A stretch of 64,000 nt of DNA from an uncultured Oscillospiraceae bacterium (GCA_900541905.1 UQLQ01000004.1:71005-135004); one strand, 5' to 3'; counted from the first letter of the stretch, positions 34,606 through 43,602 are shown. Notes: generated by a model from the sequence alone, not told the origin. Program-made: numbers and translations.

Positions 34606-35980
34606 TATGAAACCTGAAAAAACACCAATGCCTGCGCAAGATCCCATTGTTCGCAGCAAAAATTTTGAAGAAGTGGAGTATGGATATACCCACGAAATGG
34701 CGCTGGAAGAAGCGCAAAGATGCTTGCAGTGTAAACATGCACCTTGTATGACAGGATGTCCGGTACAAGTTCAAATACCCAATTTTATTAAATGTATTAT
34801 TGACGGTGATATGGAGTTGGCTTATGATACCATTCGCCAAACCAGTTCTTTGCCTGCGGTATGCGGTCGTGTATGTCCTCAGGAACGTCAGTGTGAAAAA
34901 GTATGCGTACGAGGAATCAAGCATGAAGCAGTTGGTATTGGACGTCTGGAACGATATGTGGCCGACTGGAAAATGAAAAACGGTTCGCTTGAGATTAAAA
35001 AGGCAGAACCAAATGGACATAAAGTTGCAATTTTAGGTGCCGGTCCTGCCGGTTTGACCTGTGCGGGAGATTTGTGTGCAAAAGGATATGATGTGACTGT
35101 TTTTGAAGCATTACACACTGCAGGTGGCGTTTTAATGTATGGTATTCCTGAATTCCGTTTGCCTAAAGAAATTGTACAGAAAGAGATTGACGGTTTAAGA
35201 AAAAGCGGTGTAAAAATAGAGACCAATATGATAATAGGGCGCGTGCTTTCTGTAGATGAATTATTTGAAATGGGCTTTGAAGCTGTATTTATCGGTACAG
35301 GTGCAGGATTACCGCGTTTTATGAATATACCCGGAGAAGGACTAAGCGGTGTTTATTCTGCAAATGAGTTTTTAACACGTATTAATCTGATGAAGGCATA
35401 TTTACATGATTATGATACGCCAATCAATCGTCCCAAAAGTGTAGCTGTTATTGGAGGCGGTAATGTTGCAATGGATGCAGCACGCAGTGCAAAGCGTTTG
35501 GGTGCAGAGAAAGTTTATATCGTTTATCGACGCAGTGAGGCTGAAATGCCGGCTCGTTTGGAAGAAGTGCACCATGCAAAAGAAGAAGGAATTATCTTTC
35601 AGCTGTTACATAATCCGGTCGCAATTCATGGTGATGAAGAGGGGCACGTAACTGCAATTGAATGTGTAAAAATGGAATTGGGAGAGCCGGACGAATCAGG
35701 GCGCCGTTCTCCGATTGTCGTGGAAGGTTCCAATTTTAATTTGGATGTAGATACTGTAATTATGGCAATTGGAAATTCACCAAACCCTTTGATTTGTCAA
35801 ACAACGGAGGGGTTGGAAGACCGCAGAGGTTGCATTGTAGTAGATGAGCATATGAAAACTACCAGAGATGGAATATATGCAGGCGGCGATACCGTTACAG
35901 GTGCAGCAACCGTAATTTTGGCTATGGGAGCAGGTAAGGATGCTGCGGCAGCTATTGATGAATATATAAAATCAAAATAG
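34598..35980 (+). CDS. nfnB: NfnB-type large subunit (NADPH-dependent glutamate synthase-like oxidoreductase)
   Basis: Large flavoprotein subunit of NfnAB; it is often annotated gltA (glutamate synthase small-chain-like) because of shared ancestry. The N-terminus carries two [4Fe-4S] cluster motifs: CLQCKHAPCMTGCPV (about residue 42) and CGRVCPQERQCEKVC (about 88). These are followed by the FAD-binding GAGPAGLTCAGDLCAKGY (about 148) and the NADPH-binding VIGGGNVAMDAARSAKRLG. ATG 34598 with GAGGGTG upstream gives 460 residues, the family size; the frame opening at 34505 lies inside nfnA. No large glutamate synthase subunit is nearby, which favours the Nfn reading. Confidence 0.9.
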   Translation: MPNMKPEKTPMPAQDPIVRSKNFEEVEYGYTHEMALEEAQRCLQCKHAPCMTGCPVQVQIPNFIKCIIDGDMELAYDTIRQTSSLPAVCGRVCPQERQCEKVCVRGIKHEAVGIGRLERYVADWKMKNGSLEIKKAEPNGHKVAILGAGPAGLTCAGDLCAKGYDVTVFEALHTAGGVLMYGIPEFRLPKEIVQKEIDGLRKSGVKIETNMIIGRVLSVDELFEMGFEAVFIGTGAGLPRFMNIPGEGLSGVYSANEFLTRINLMKAYLHDYDTPINRPKSVAVIGGGNVAMDAARSAKRLGAEKVYIVYRRSEAEMPARLEEVHHAKEEGIIFQLLHNPVAIHGDEEGHVTAIECVKMELGEPDESGRRSPIVVEGSNFNLDVDTVIMAIGNSPNPLICQTTEGLEDRRGCIVVDEHMKTTRDGIYAGGDTVTGAATVILAMGAGKDAAAAIDEYIKSK

Positions 35981-36030
35981 GAATTATTTGCTCTGATACT
36001 GCTGGAAAAATAGCATAAAAATAGGAATTG

Positions 36031-36063
36031 GAATGGCTAACTAACTTTGTTTGTTAGCCATTC
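36031..36063 (+). terminator. Stem-loop after nfnB, possible weak terminator
   Basis: GAATGGCTAAC (36031-36041) pairs perfectly with GTTAGCCATTC (36053-36063). No T run follows directly (the next T run is 15 bases on), so termination is uncertain. Confidence 0.5.
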
Positions 36064-36119
36064 TGCATATGGTTCGATTTTTTAAATATAATTTAGAGGT
36101 TATTGTGTGAGGAGAAAAA

Positions 36120-38945
36120 ATGAGAGAAAAATGGATGCGATTTGTTTCCCTCTTTTTAGTGGGAGTATTATGTTGTTCGATTTTTGCCGGTTGTTCTTCC
36201 CAGGTTTCTGAGGCAAACAATCAAGGACCGGAGGAGATATCACAAGGGAAAGTGACTCAAGAGTCCATTTCAATTGCACAGGGAGAAAATCATTTGACCT
36301 TATCCAGTGATGAAATCTTTTTGGAGGATATTGTCAATCACTTAGATGCAGTTGTCATCGATTACGGTTGGGGAACATGCAATCCGTCAAAGGTGACACG
36401 AACAGACGAACATACATTAGAGCTGTCTTTTGAAGCAGAGCCTGCATCGGAAGATATGGAAGCGGATTACGCTGATGATATGGGGCATGTTATAGTTTCG
36501 GGGGAACAGTTGCAAACCGGAAAGGCAGTTTCTGCAGACTTTTCTATCAAAGTTCCTGTTTTAACCAGTCATAGTACAGTTGCTCGTGATGCTTCGCAAC
36601 TGACATTTGATATGACATTGGAACATGCGGAATTATCCCAGACAATAGGCACTGAAGATATCACTCTTTCCAAAGCATTTGAGGGTATGGAGGTAACCAA
36701 TGTCGAGAGAAAGAGTGAAACGGAACTGTCTCTGACTTTAATGGGTGAGATGAAAACAGAAAATGAACAACTGGTTCCTTATTTAGAAGGCGGAGTTGCG
36801 ATAAAACCTGAGGCTACTACAGCAGTGGTTGCAGGTTATGGAGAAATTTCTTTGGTGTCTGTATCAGCTTATTTGGCTGAAACTCCTGTGTTTCATGATG
36901 ACAAAACACTGACCGTGGGGGTTATACTGGAGAATTGTCAATGGAATTCAGACGTAGATGTTTCTCAGATTACTTTGACGGGTGCGTTTGAATCTGCGGC
37001 AGTGCAAAAGGTTACTCCATCTTCAGAAGATCCTCAAAAACTAGAGGTTGTATTGTCTACGAATCAGGAAGAAGGAGATGGCGTCGGTTCCATTGTCTTT
37101 TCTGATAAAGCTACCAATGCAGGACAGACGGTAGGCGTAGATGTACAATTTGATAATGCCGGATTTTATGTAGTAGATAAATCTGTAACAGAAACAAAAG
37201 ACAAAGCTACATTGGTTATTTCAGCAGATTCTCATGGGATGCAGCTAAACCGTACACTGTCGCCAGAAGATTTAATATTGTCTGATGAGTTTGCTCAAGG
37301 AACAGTGGAAAAAGTAGAACAGGATGAGGAGCATGACTTACTGATTACACTTTCTTTTTCTCCTGAAGTATTTGCTGAGATGGATGAGTACAAAGGAGGA
37401 ACCATTACACTACCTTCTTCCTGTGTAGAAAGTAATTTTGCCAATATAGATGATTTTCCTATTGTCATTTGCGTCAATATGTTCAAGGAAAAACAGGATA
37501 ATGCAACCGAAATAGCAGATACAGTGGATAGCACTATGATGGCAAATGCATTATCTATCCAACCGTCAGCTGCAAGTGCAGTATCCATGCAGCCATTAAG
37601 CAGTGGTGACACAACAAGTTTACTGTGTGACTTTGTGGGCAGCAGTTTAAAAAGTCTCGTTACAGGTGGATTCAGCGGTGTTGGAAGTGTTATTTCCGGA
37701 AAGCTTCTTACCTGGATGGGAATCAGCGGTGAAGCTGAAACGATGGAAAAACTAAATGAAATTGTTGATAAACTGGATTCTCTTACCGAACAGGTGAACC
37801 ATTTGGAACAAGGCATGAACAAACTCATTGATGCTGTAGAAACTTCTGCATTTAAAGAACAGATGCGTGATATTCAAGCCAGCGTATTAAAATTAAAAGC
37901 AAGAGTTTCCGGCTATCAATCTTCTTTGGCAGCAATCAGTAAATTGGATTTAGGTTCTGAAGAATATCAAAATGAGTTGAAGATACTTGCAGATAAAATC
38001 AATCACACCAATGGTATAGATTTTCATACGGAAACGTATGCATTAGGTGAAAAAATTCTTTCAGATGCGGCAGGAACAGCAGATGGCGCTTTGAAAGCGC
38101 ATTATGACAGAATTACTACCATGAATAACTGGGAACAGCAAACATATGACGAACGTGAACGTTTTTATCTCTATTCAGTAGGCACTTATACACAGGCAGT
38201 CATATTAGACAGTATTGCCTTGGAATATATTATTGAGACATCCAACAGTACGGTTGAAAAAAGTGAAGCAAAAAGCAACTTGGATGATTTGAAAGCTCAG
38301 GCTAGCCGAGTTTCTTCTTTAGCTGAAAAATATCAGGTGAAACGTTTAAAAACAGGCTATAATCGCAATTTACGTACAGGAACTATTTTGTCTACGGATG
38401 TAACGATTGGAACATATGATTCCAATCATCGTTTGGTATCCAATGATGAAATATATCGTTTAATGAATCAGAAATTGATTGATAATACAAAGCCGGGGCG
38501 TTATACGCTTGGTACTGGAAAAGAAACTTTTACTTTGCCTGATTCTTTAGGATTGTTAACAGAAAAAGAGGCTGTTGCTCTTATGAAATACAGCAGTAAA
38601 GGTAGTTTGTTGGAAGAACTGAAAAGTGCCGGTTTTACTATCCCAGCCGGTTGTCCGGATACTGTGATGTTAAGAGATGTATATATTGAAAAATCTTTAA
38701 TACGTACCGGCACCAGCCCAACTCGGTATTGCTTTGCGGTATATTATAAACCTTTCTTAAAAACTGCAAACAATACATATTTCTCCAATATGTTTGTGTA
38801 TGCATCTTCGGAATTTGTAAATAATATTCCAAAGACCGATTTTAGCAAAGTTTCTAAACTTTGGGAAAAGGATTGGACTGTAAAGACAATTAAGTCAGCA
38901 GTTGTAAAAGTGGTTGCAGACGATAAGAATTTATATGTTGTATAA
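36120..38945 (+). CDS. Large lipoprotein with beta modules and a hydrophobic/coiled-coil section (941 residues)
   Basis: An unrecognised surface lipoprotein. The signal peptide ends in a lipobox-like SIFAGC, with the lipidated cysteine at residue 25. Residues ~58-465 hold about four ~100-residue beta-rich modules; three share a pattern of DITLSKAFEGMEVTNVE / QITLTGAFESAAVQKVT / DLILSDEFAQGTVEKVE followed by a second strand group. Residues ~500-540 are glycine-rich and hydrophobic (SLKSLVTGGFSGVGSVISGK). Then comes a heptad-type helix (about 540-613, with LNEIVDKLDSLTEQVNHLEQ) and a helical region to about 745. The C-terminal 200 residues are mixed. The hydrophobic-plus-long-helix plan recalls helical pore-forming or delta-endotoxin-like proteins, as inference. 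GAGGAG precedes the ATG; TATAAT at 36087 has no clear -35. It is a single-gene transcript. Confidence 0.8.
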   Translation: MREKWMRFVSLFLVGVLCCSIFAGCSSQVSEANNQGPEEISQGKVTQESISIAQGENHLTLSSDEIFLEDIVNHLDAVVIDYGWGTCNPSKVTRTDEHTLELSFEAEPASEDMEADYADDMGHVIVSGEQLQTGKAVSADFSIKVPVLTSHSTVARDASQLTFDMTLEHAELSQTIGTEDITLSKAFEGMEVTNVERKSETELSLTLMGEMKTENEQLVPYLEGGVAIKPEATTAVVAGYGEISLVSVSAYLAETPVFHDDKTLTVGVILENCQWNSDVDVSQITLTGAFESAAVQKVTPSSEDPQKLEVVLSTNQEEGDGVGSIVFSDKATNAGQTVGVDVQFDNAGFYVVDKSVTETKDKATLVISADSHGMQLNRTLSPEDLILSDEFAQGTVEKVEQDEEHDLLITLSFSPEVFAEMDEYKGGTITLPSSCVESNFANIDDFPIVICVNMFKEKQDNATEIADTVDSTMMANALSIQPSAASAVSMQPLSSGDTTSLLCDFVGSSLKSLVTGGFSGVGSVISGKLLTWMGISGEAETMEKLNEIVDKLDSLTEQVNHLEQGMNKLIDAVETSAFKEQMRDIQASVLKLKARVSGYQSSLAAISKLDLGSEEYQNELKILADKINHTNGIDFHTETYALGEKILSDAAGTADGALKAHYDRITTMNNWEQQTYDERERFYLYSVGTYTQAVILDSIALEYIIETSNSTVEKSEAKSNLDDLKAQASRVSSLAEKYQVKRLKTGYNRNLRTGTILSTDVTIGTYDSNHRLVSNDEIYRLMNQKLIDNTKPGRYTLGTGKETFTLPDSLGLLTEKEAVALMKYSSKGSLLEELKSAGFTIPAGCPDTVMLRDVYIEKSLIRTGTSPTRYCFAVYYKPFLKTANNTYFSNMFVYASSEFVNNIPKTDFSKVSKLWEKDWTVKTIKSAVVKVVADDKNLYVV

Positions 38946-38997
38946 AAATGGAAACGTTACTTTCTGATATTTTATAAAGTTTAAAATATTGTATAAG

Positions 38998-39036
38998 CAA
39001 AAGACAGACGAATGTTCGTCTGTCTTTTGTTTTGCA
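38998..39036 (+). terminator. Rho-independent terminator after the lipoprotein gene
   Basis: A perfect 15-bp stem (38998-39012 with 39015-39029, AGACAGACGAA arm) followed by TTTTG. A-rich sequence before it could let it work in both directions. Confidence 0.9.
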
Positions 39037-39222
39037 GATTCATTTTGAGATTCAGAAATGATATAGATAATAAGAACAAAACGAACTATAAAATAGAGTA
39101 TTTATTTCTATTTATAAAAATTTTATTTCATCTCTAAACTATGAACACTTCCTTTTCTAAAGTTTTTTGAAAGCGCTTTTATTTTGTTGGCAATAGATAA
39201 AAGAAAATACGCAATACTTGTA
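39037..39222. other. AT-rich intergenic region before the spoIVFA-like gene
   Basis: No gene is visible and I find no convincing sigma-A promoter. A sporulation sigma-factor promoter is expected here for the SpoIVF pair, but no site I can see matches well enough to call. Confidence 0.4.
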
Positions 39223-39277
39223 CCTTGTCTAAAGAATGCGGTATGAAATGGTACTTGCTGTCATATGATAGACAAGG
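39223..39277 (+). promoter_or_regulatory. Inverted repeat overlapping the ribosome site of the spoIVFA-like gene
   Basis: CCTTGTCTA (39223-39231) is the exact complement of TAGACAAGG (39269-39277). The right arm runs into the ribosome site AAGGAGGG (39275-39282), so pairing in the mRNA would hide its first bases; the loop is 37 nt. Confidence 0.5.
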
Positions 39278-39288
39278 AGGGATTGTTC

Positions 39289-40152
39289 ATGTTCAGGAAG
39301 AGAAGAGCACCAAGTATGGAAGAATTACGAGCACTGGAAGAAATGGACCAAAAATCAAAACCAATCAGAAGAAATGAATTGATTGATGAGTCTGAGCCGC
39401 AACCATCTCAAATTGCAGAAGAAGAGGAAACGGAAGAAACAGAACCGGAGGAAAAGAAGAAAGATCGTAAAACAGGAAAATTGCTGCGCAGCAGATTTTT
39501 AATCTCCATTCAAGTAGGAGCGTGTTTGATCATCCTGGTTGCTGCTTTGGGAATACGTTTATTTGGCGGGTCAATTTATGAAACAGTAAAAAGGTGGTAT
39601 GTAGGTTCTGTGAATGAATCTATTATGGTAAACGTAACAAAAGATGATTTACTGGAGATTTTTCAGAAAAATACATCTTCTGTTTCTGATACAGATGTAG
39701 CACAGACAGGAGCAAAACCTCAAGCGAATACACTAGCGGTTACATATGGTAAAAATCAAGAAGGGCCTGTTACATTATCTGTTTTGTTAAAGTCTCCTGT
39801 TGCTAATGGGACTATTTCATCTGCCTTTGGAGAAAGAGATGGCAAATTTCATCAAGGATTGGATATTGCTGCTGATACAGATACTCCAATTACAGCTTCC
39901 TTAACAGGAACTGTAAAAGAAGCCGGAGAAAATGAATCATATGGAAAATATGTTTTACTTGACCATGGAAGCGGCATTGAAACTCGCTATGCTCATTGTA
40001 ATTCAATTTCTGTCAAGCAAGGAGACCATGTAAATATGGGGGATGAAATTGCAAAAGTCGGGAGCACAGGAGATTCATCCGGGCCTCATGTGCATTTGGA
40101 ATTATTAATTGACGGCACTCCATATAATCCTCAAACAGTGTTGCAGAAATAA
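39289..40152 (+). CDS. spoIVFA: M23 (LytM) domain membrane protein, SpoIVFA-like
   Basis: A 287-residue protein: a charged cytoplasmic N-terminus (very acidic at about residues 35-57), one transmembrane helix (about 70-92) and a C-terminal LytM/M23 domain (about 175-285). It is immediately followed by a SpoIVFB-type protease with a 1-bp stop/start overlap, the arrangement of the spoIVF operon, where SpoIVFA holds and inhibits SpoIVFB in the outer forespore membrane. Unlike the degenerate LytM domain of Bacillus SpoIVFA, this one keeps the zinc-ligand pattern HQGLD and HVH, so it may be an active endopeptidase. The ATG at 39289 follows AAGGAGGG; ATG 39265 lies inside the inverted repeat. The SpoIVFA name rests on context more than sequence. 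Confidence 0.75.
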   Translation: MFRKRRAPSMEELRALEEMDQKSKPIRRNELIDESEPQPSQIAEEEETEETEPEEKKKDRKTGKLLRSRFLISIQVGACLIILVAALGIRLFGGSIYETVKRWYVGSVNESIMVNVTKDDLLEIFQKNTSSVSDTDVAQTGAKPQANTLAVTYGKNQEGPVTLSVLLKSPVANGTISSAFGERDGKFHQGLDIAADTDTPITASLTGTVKEAGENESYGKYVLLDHGSGIETRYAHCNSISVKQGDHVNMGDEIAKVGSTGDSSGPHVHLELLIDGTPYNPQTVLQK

Positions 40153-40763
40153 TGAACTTTCATATCAAACAATGTGAGATAAAAATAGAATATTTGTTTT
40201 TTGCCGTCATTGCATTTTTATTATTTACAGATACAACCGGAGTAGCTTTGCTGGGTATAGCCGCAACCGTACTGCATGAAGCAGGACATTTGGTTATGAT
40301 GCTTTTGCTGGGTGGTTCCGTGAAAACGGTTCGTTTTCACGCATTTGGTGTGGATATTGAGGAAACCGGAAGAGAACGACGCAGTTATTTATCAGATGCA
40401 TTGGTTGCCTTGGCCGGTCCCTTTGCCAATATGATTTTTTGTGTGGCATCGGCAGTATTATATTCTTTTTGGCCCAACCATTTGGTTTGGGAATTTATTT
40501 TTGTTAACAGTACCATTGCTTGGTTCAATATATTGCCTGTGGAAGCTTTGGATGGAGGTCAGGCACTTTATGCGTTGCTGTGTAATAAATTTTCTCAGAA
40601 AACATCAGAAACAATTGTTGCCGTCGTTTCTTTTTTTGCATTGCTTCCTGTAGCAATCATTGGATTTATGATGCTTTTACAGTCAAAACATAATTTTACT
40701 CTGTTTTTTATCAGTATCTATCTTATGGTTTTATTAGTATTAAAACGTGGACGTTTTTTTTAG
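40152..40763 (+). CDS. spoIVFB: SpoIVFB-type site-2 protease
   Basis: Intramembrane metalloprotease expected to cleave pro-sigma-K during sporulation. The zinc motif HEAGH (about residue 42) is in the second hydrophobic segment and the third ligand is in LDGGQALY (about residue 135). Further hydrophobic segments follow. The 203-residue length lacks the CBS domain found in Bacillus SpoIVFB. The start overlaps the previous stop by 1 bp with no ribosome site of its own, so translation is probably coupled to the M23 gene. The name is supported by the pairing. Confidence 0.82.
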   Translation: MNFHIKQCEIKIEYLFFAVIAFLLFTDTTGVALLGIAATVLHEAGHLVMMLLLGGSVKTVRFHAFGVDIEETGRERRSYLSDALVALAGPFANMIFCVASAVLYSFWPNHLVWEFIFVNSTIAWFNILPVEALDGGQALYALLCNKFSQKTSETIVAVVSFFALLPVAIIGFMMLLQSKHNFTLFFISIYLMVLLVLKRGRFF

Positions 40764-40900
40764 ATTCTGTACATTGTTTTTCCGTAATATAATGCAGTTC
40801 CAATTTGAAATATACTCATGGTTATCACAGTTTGACAACAAGTGCAAAATCATAGATTTTAATTGTTGCCCAGAACGTTTTAACGTTTAGATGTTAAAAA

Positions 40901-40929
40901 TTGCGAAGCAATTTTTTCTATGTTATAAC
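40901..40929 (+). promoter_or_regulatory. Predicted upstream promoter P1 of the radical SAM operon
   Basis: TTGCGA (40901-40906), 17 bp, TATAAC (40924-40929). Its transcript would contain hairpin 2 (40933-40973) right at its 5' end. Confidence 0.55.
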
Positions 40930-41000
40930 AACCTCATAACAACGGCAAAATTAAAAATTTTGATTGTTATGAGAACGTTTTAGCACTTATTAGTTAGAAA

Positions 41001-41029
41001 TTGCAAGCCAATTTCTATTATGCTATAAT
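41001..41029 (+). promoter_or_regulatory. Predicted downstream promoter P2 of the radical SAM operon
   Basis: TTGCAA (41001-41006), 17 bp, TATAAT (41024-41029). It lies exactly 100 bp after P1 and is the stronger match. Confidence 0.65.
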
Positions 41030-41117
41030 ACAAGCGTATGTGATATATTTACTTTCTATAAGACCGGATGAAAGGATTGGATTCAGCTGCAATATTTGTA
41101 ACTGAATAAGAAAAATT

Positions 41118-42959
41118 ATGAATCAGAAAATTGAACGTGTATTGGCAAACGTACAAAAACCGGGCAGGTATGTGGGCGGTGAACTGAATGCTGTCATAAA
41201 AGATAAGGCAGATGTAAATGTACGGTTTGCATTTTGTTTTCCCGACGTTTATGAAGTGGGAATGTCTCATCTGGGCATGAAAATATTATATAGTGTATTA
41301 AATGAACAGCCCGATATTTGGTGCGAACGTGTATTTGCCCCATGGGTAGACATGGAGCAAGAGATGCGTAAGCATGATATTCCACTATTTGCTTTGGAAA
41401 GCGGCGACAGTGTCGCCGAATTTGATTTTATCGGATTTACACTACAGTATGAATTAAGTTATACCAATATTTTAAATATGCTGAATTTGGCTGGTATTCC
41501 CATAAGGGCACAGGACAGAACAGATTTATTTCATATTGTGGTTGCGGGTGGTCCTTGTGCCTGCAATCCTGAACCTCTGGCAGATTTTGTCGATTTGTTC
41601 TTTATTGGAGAAGGTGAGCAAGTAGATTTAGAAGTTATTCGTTTATATCAAGCTTGCAAAAAAGAGGGAAAAAGCAAAGAAGAATTTTTACAAAAAGCCG
41701 CACAAATTCAGGGGGTCTATGTACCGTCTCTTTATTCGGTGACGTATCATGACGACGGTACCATAAAAGAAATGATTCCTCATGCGACAGCTCCCCAAAC
41801 TGTCCGAAAACGTTTGGAATTGGATATGGATAAAGCATATTTTCCCGAGAAATTCGTAGTGCCGAGTATTGAAATTGTGCATGACAGAGCTGTTGCGGAA
41901 GTACAGCGTGGTTGTATTCGTGGATGTAGATTTTGTCAGGCAGGATTTATTTATCGCCCTGTAAGAGAAAAATCAATTGATATGATTAACCGTCAGTGCC
42001 GTTCTATTTGCGAGCATACAGGTTATGATGAAATTTCTCTTTCCTCGTTAAGTACCAGCGACTACAGCCAAATTGAAGATTTGTTAGACACTTTGCTCAG
42101 TTGGACAGACAATGAAAAAGTGAGTGTATCACTACCATCCTTGCGTGTAGACGGTTTTTCCAATGAGTTGATGGACAAACTGAAAACGGTCCGCCGCAGT
42201 GGTCTGACATTTGCACCGGAAGCGGGTACCCAAAGGTTACGTGATGTAATCAATAAGAATGTAACAGAAGAAGAGCTGATGAAAACGGTACAGACTGCAT
42301 TTGAAGGTGGATGGACTACGATTAAATTGTATTTTATGATTGGCCTTCCCACAGAAACAATGGAGGATGTGGCAGGCATCGCCCATTTGGGACAGCAGGT
42401 TGTGGAAGCGTATTACAGTAATCCAAAACGAGCGAAGGGAAGAAGCGTAAAGGTAACGTGCAGTGCCTCCTCGTTTGTGCCAAAACCGTTTACTCCGTTT
42501 CAGTGGGAGCCACAGGATTCGATTGAGACGTTGCATAAAAAGCAGGAACATTTAATTGGTTGTGTACACAGTAAAAAATTAACGTGCAACTGGCACGACG
42601 CAGATACCAGCTTTTTGGAAGGTGTGTTTGCGCGCGGTGACAGACGTCTGGGAAAAGTATTGGAACAAGCATTTGAACATGGATGCAAATTTGACGGTTG
42701 GTCCGACTTCTTTTCTTTACCGAAATGGTTGGAAGTGTTTGAGAAATGCGGTATTGATCCTACTTTCTATAATCAAAGACGCAGAAGCTTTGATGAAGTA
42801 TTGCCTTGGGATCATATTGATTATGGCATTAAAAAATCGTTTTTAAAAAGAGAATGTGAAAAAGCCTATCAAAATGCTACCACCCCAAACTGTCAGGAAG
42901 CTTGTTCGGCATGCGGTGCAGCTTGCTTTAAAGGAGGGATTTGCGTTGAAAAGTACTAG
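41118..42959 (+). CDS. B12-binding radical SAM protein (TIGR03960 family)
   Basis: A 613-residue protein with an N-terminal cobalamin-binding-like Rossmann region (FCFPDVYEVGMSHLG, then FDFIGFTLQYELSYTNILN) and a central radical SAM domain. Its iron-sulfur motif is CIRGCRFCQAGFIYRPVREKS (about residue 272, CxxxCxxC). A C-terminal cysteine cluster reads CSACGAACFKGGIC. In Clostridia it is normally followed by the DUF2344 gene, as here; the pair is probably an RNA- or protein-modification system, but no reaction is established that I know of. No clear ribosome site precedes the ATG, an oddity. It is transcribed from the tandem promoters P1/P2. Confidence 0.9.
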   Translation: MNQKIERVLANVQKPGRYVGGELNAVIKDKADVNVRFAFCFPDVYEVGMSHLGMKILYSVLNEQPDIWCERVFAPWVDMEQEMRKHDIPLFALESGDSVAEFDFIGFTLQYELSYTNILNMLNLAGIPIRAQDRTDLFHIVVAGGPCACNPEPLADFVDLFFIGEGEQVDLEVIRLYQACKKEGKSKEEFLQKAAQIQGVYVPSLYSVTYHDDGTIKEMIPHATAPQTVRKRLELDMDKAYFPEKFVVPSIEIVHDRAVAEVQRGCIRGCRFCQAGFIYRPVREKSIDMINRQCRSICEHTGYDEISLSSLSTSDYSQIEDLLDTLLSWTDNEKVSVSLPSLRVDGFSNELMDKLKTVRRSGLTFAPEAGTQRLRDVINKNVTEEELMKTVQTAFEGGWTTIKLYFMIGLPTETMEDVAGIAHLGQQVVEAYYSNPKRAKGRSVKVTCSASSFVPKPFTPFQWEPQDSIETLHKKQEHLIGCVHSKKLTCNWHDADTSFLEGVFARGDRRLGKVLEQAFEHGCKFDGWSDFFSLPKWLEVFEKCGIDPTFYNQRRRSFDEVLPWDHIDYGIKKSFLKRECEKAYQNATTPNCQEACSACGAACFKGGICVEKY

Positions 42960-43602
42960 AATTTGGTTTCATAAATTTGGTACAGCAAAATACATCTCTC
43001 ATTTGGATTTGAACCGTTGCGTAGCGCGAGCATTTCATAAAGCCAAACTTCCTATGTGGTATACAGAAGGATTTAATCCGCATGCGTTTGTTACATTTGC
43101 ATTGCCGCTTTCTCTGGGTGTAGAAGGAAAATATGAGTCTATGGATATTCGCTTGTTGGAAGATATGCCAAAGGAAGAAATCATTCACCGTTTAAATGAT
43201 GCTTTGCCCAAAGATATTCGCGTTTATGATGTAACAGAACCTCAAATGAAGCCTGGAAAAATTGCTTATGCAGATTATGAAATACGCTATGCAGCAGATG
43301 AAAGAGACCCGCGAATTTTAAAAGAAGAGTTAGAGGCGCTGTTTTCTAAAGACGAAATTTTGGTAGAAAAGAAAACCAAATCAGGTATAAAAACCATCCA
43401 TTTAAATGATTACTTGGATAAGTATAAAATGACAGTAGAAGGTCATGAAGTGGTGTTGAACATTGTATTGCCTGCCGGCAGTACAGAGAATATAAACCCG
43501 TCTTTAATAGGAGAGGCCATTGAAATTTATTTGGGATATTCTTTGTATGCAGTTATCATACGTTCGCACTTATATGATGCAGAGTTTCACGTTTTTGCCT
43601 AA
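42946..43602 (+). CDS. DUF2344 (TIGR03936) family protein, radical SAM partner
   Basis: A 218-residue protein of unknown function that nearly always follows, or is fused to, a TIGR03960 radical SAM protein. The N-terminal FGTAKYISHLDLNRCVARAFHKAKLP and the following GFNPHAFVTFALPLSLGVE are the family signature. The TTG at 42946 has an ideal AAGGAGGGA site (42931-42939) and gives the conserved N-terminus; the frame opening at 42856 is inside the previous gene. It overlaps the radical SAM gene by 14 bp. In other Clostridia ribonuclease G and rplU often follow; here rplS does. Confidence 0.9.
   Translation: MKSTRIWFHKFGTAKYISHLDLNRCVARAFHKAKLPMWYTEGFNPHAFVTFALPLSLGVEGKYESMDIRLLEDMPKEEIIHRLNDALPKDIRVYDVTEPQMKPGKIAYADYEIRYAADERDPRILKEELEALFSKDEILVEKKTKSGIKTIHLNDYLDKYKMTVEGHEVVLNIVLPAGSTENINPSLIGEAIEIYLGYSLYAVIIRSHLYDAEFHVFA

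Larger units (their letters stand above)
40836..41029 (+). repeat. Duplicated hairpin-plus-promoter element (two ~90-bp copies, 100 bp apart)
   Basis: Copy 1 (40836-40929) and copy 2 (40933-41029) each hold an inverted repeat, the identical 11-mer AGAACGTTTTA (40872, 40972), then an ATTGC..-17-TATAA promoter. Hairpin 1 pairs CAACAA (40836-40841) with TTGTTG (40863-40868) over an inner AAAATC/GATTTT. Hairpin 2 pairs CTCATAACAA (40933-40942) with TTGTTATGAG (40964-40973) over an inner CAAAATT/AATTTTG. The rest of the 354-bp gap (40764-40835, 41030-41117) shows nothing. Confidence 0.75.
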
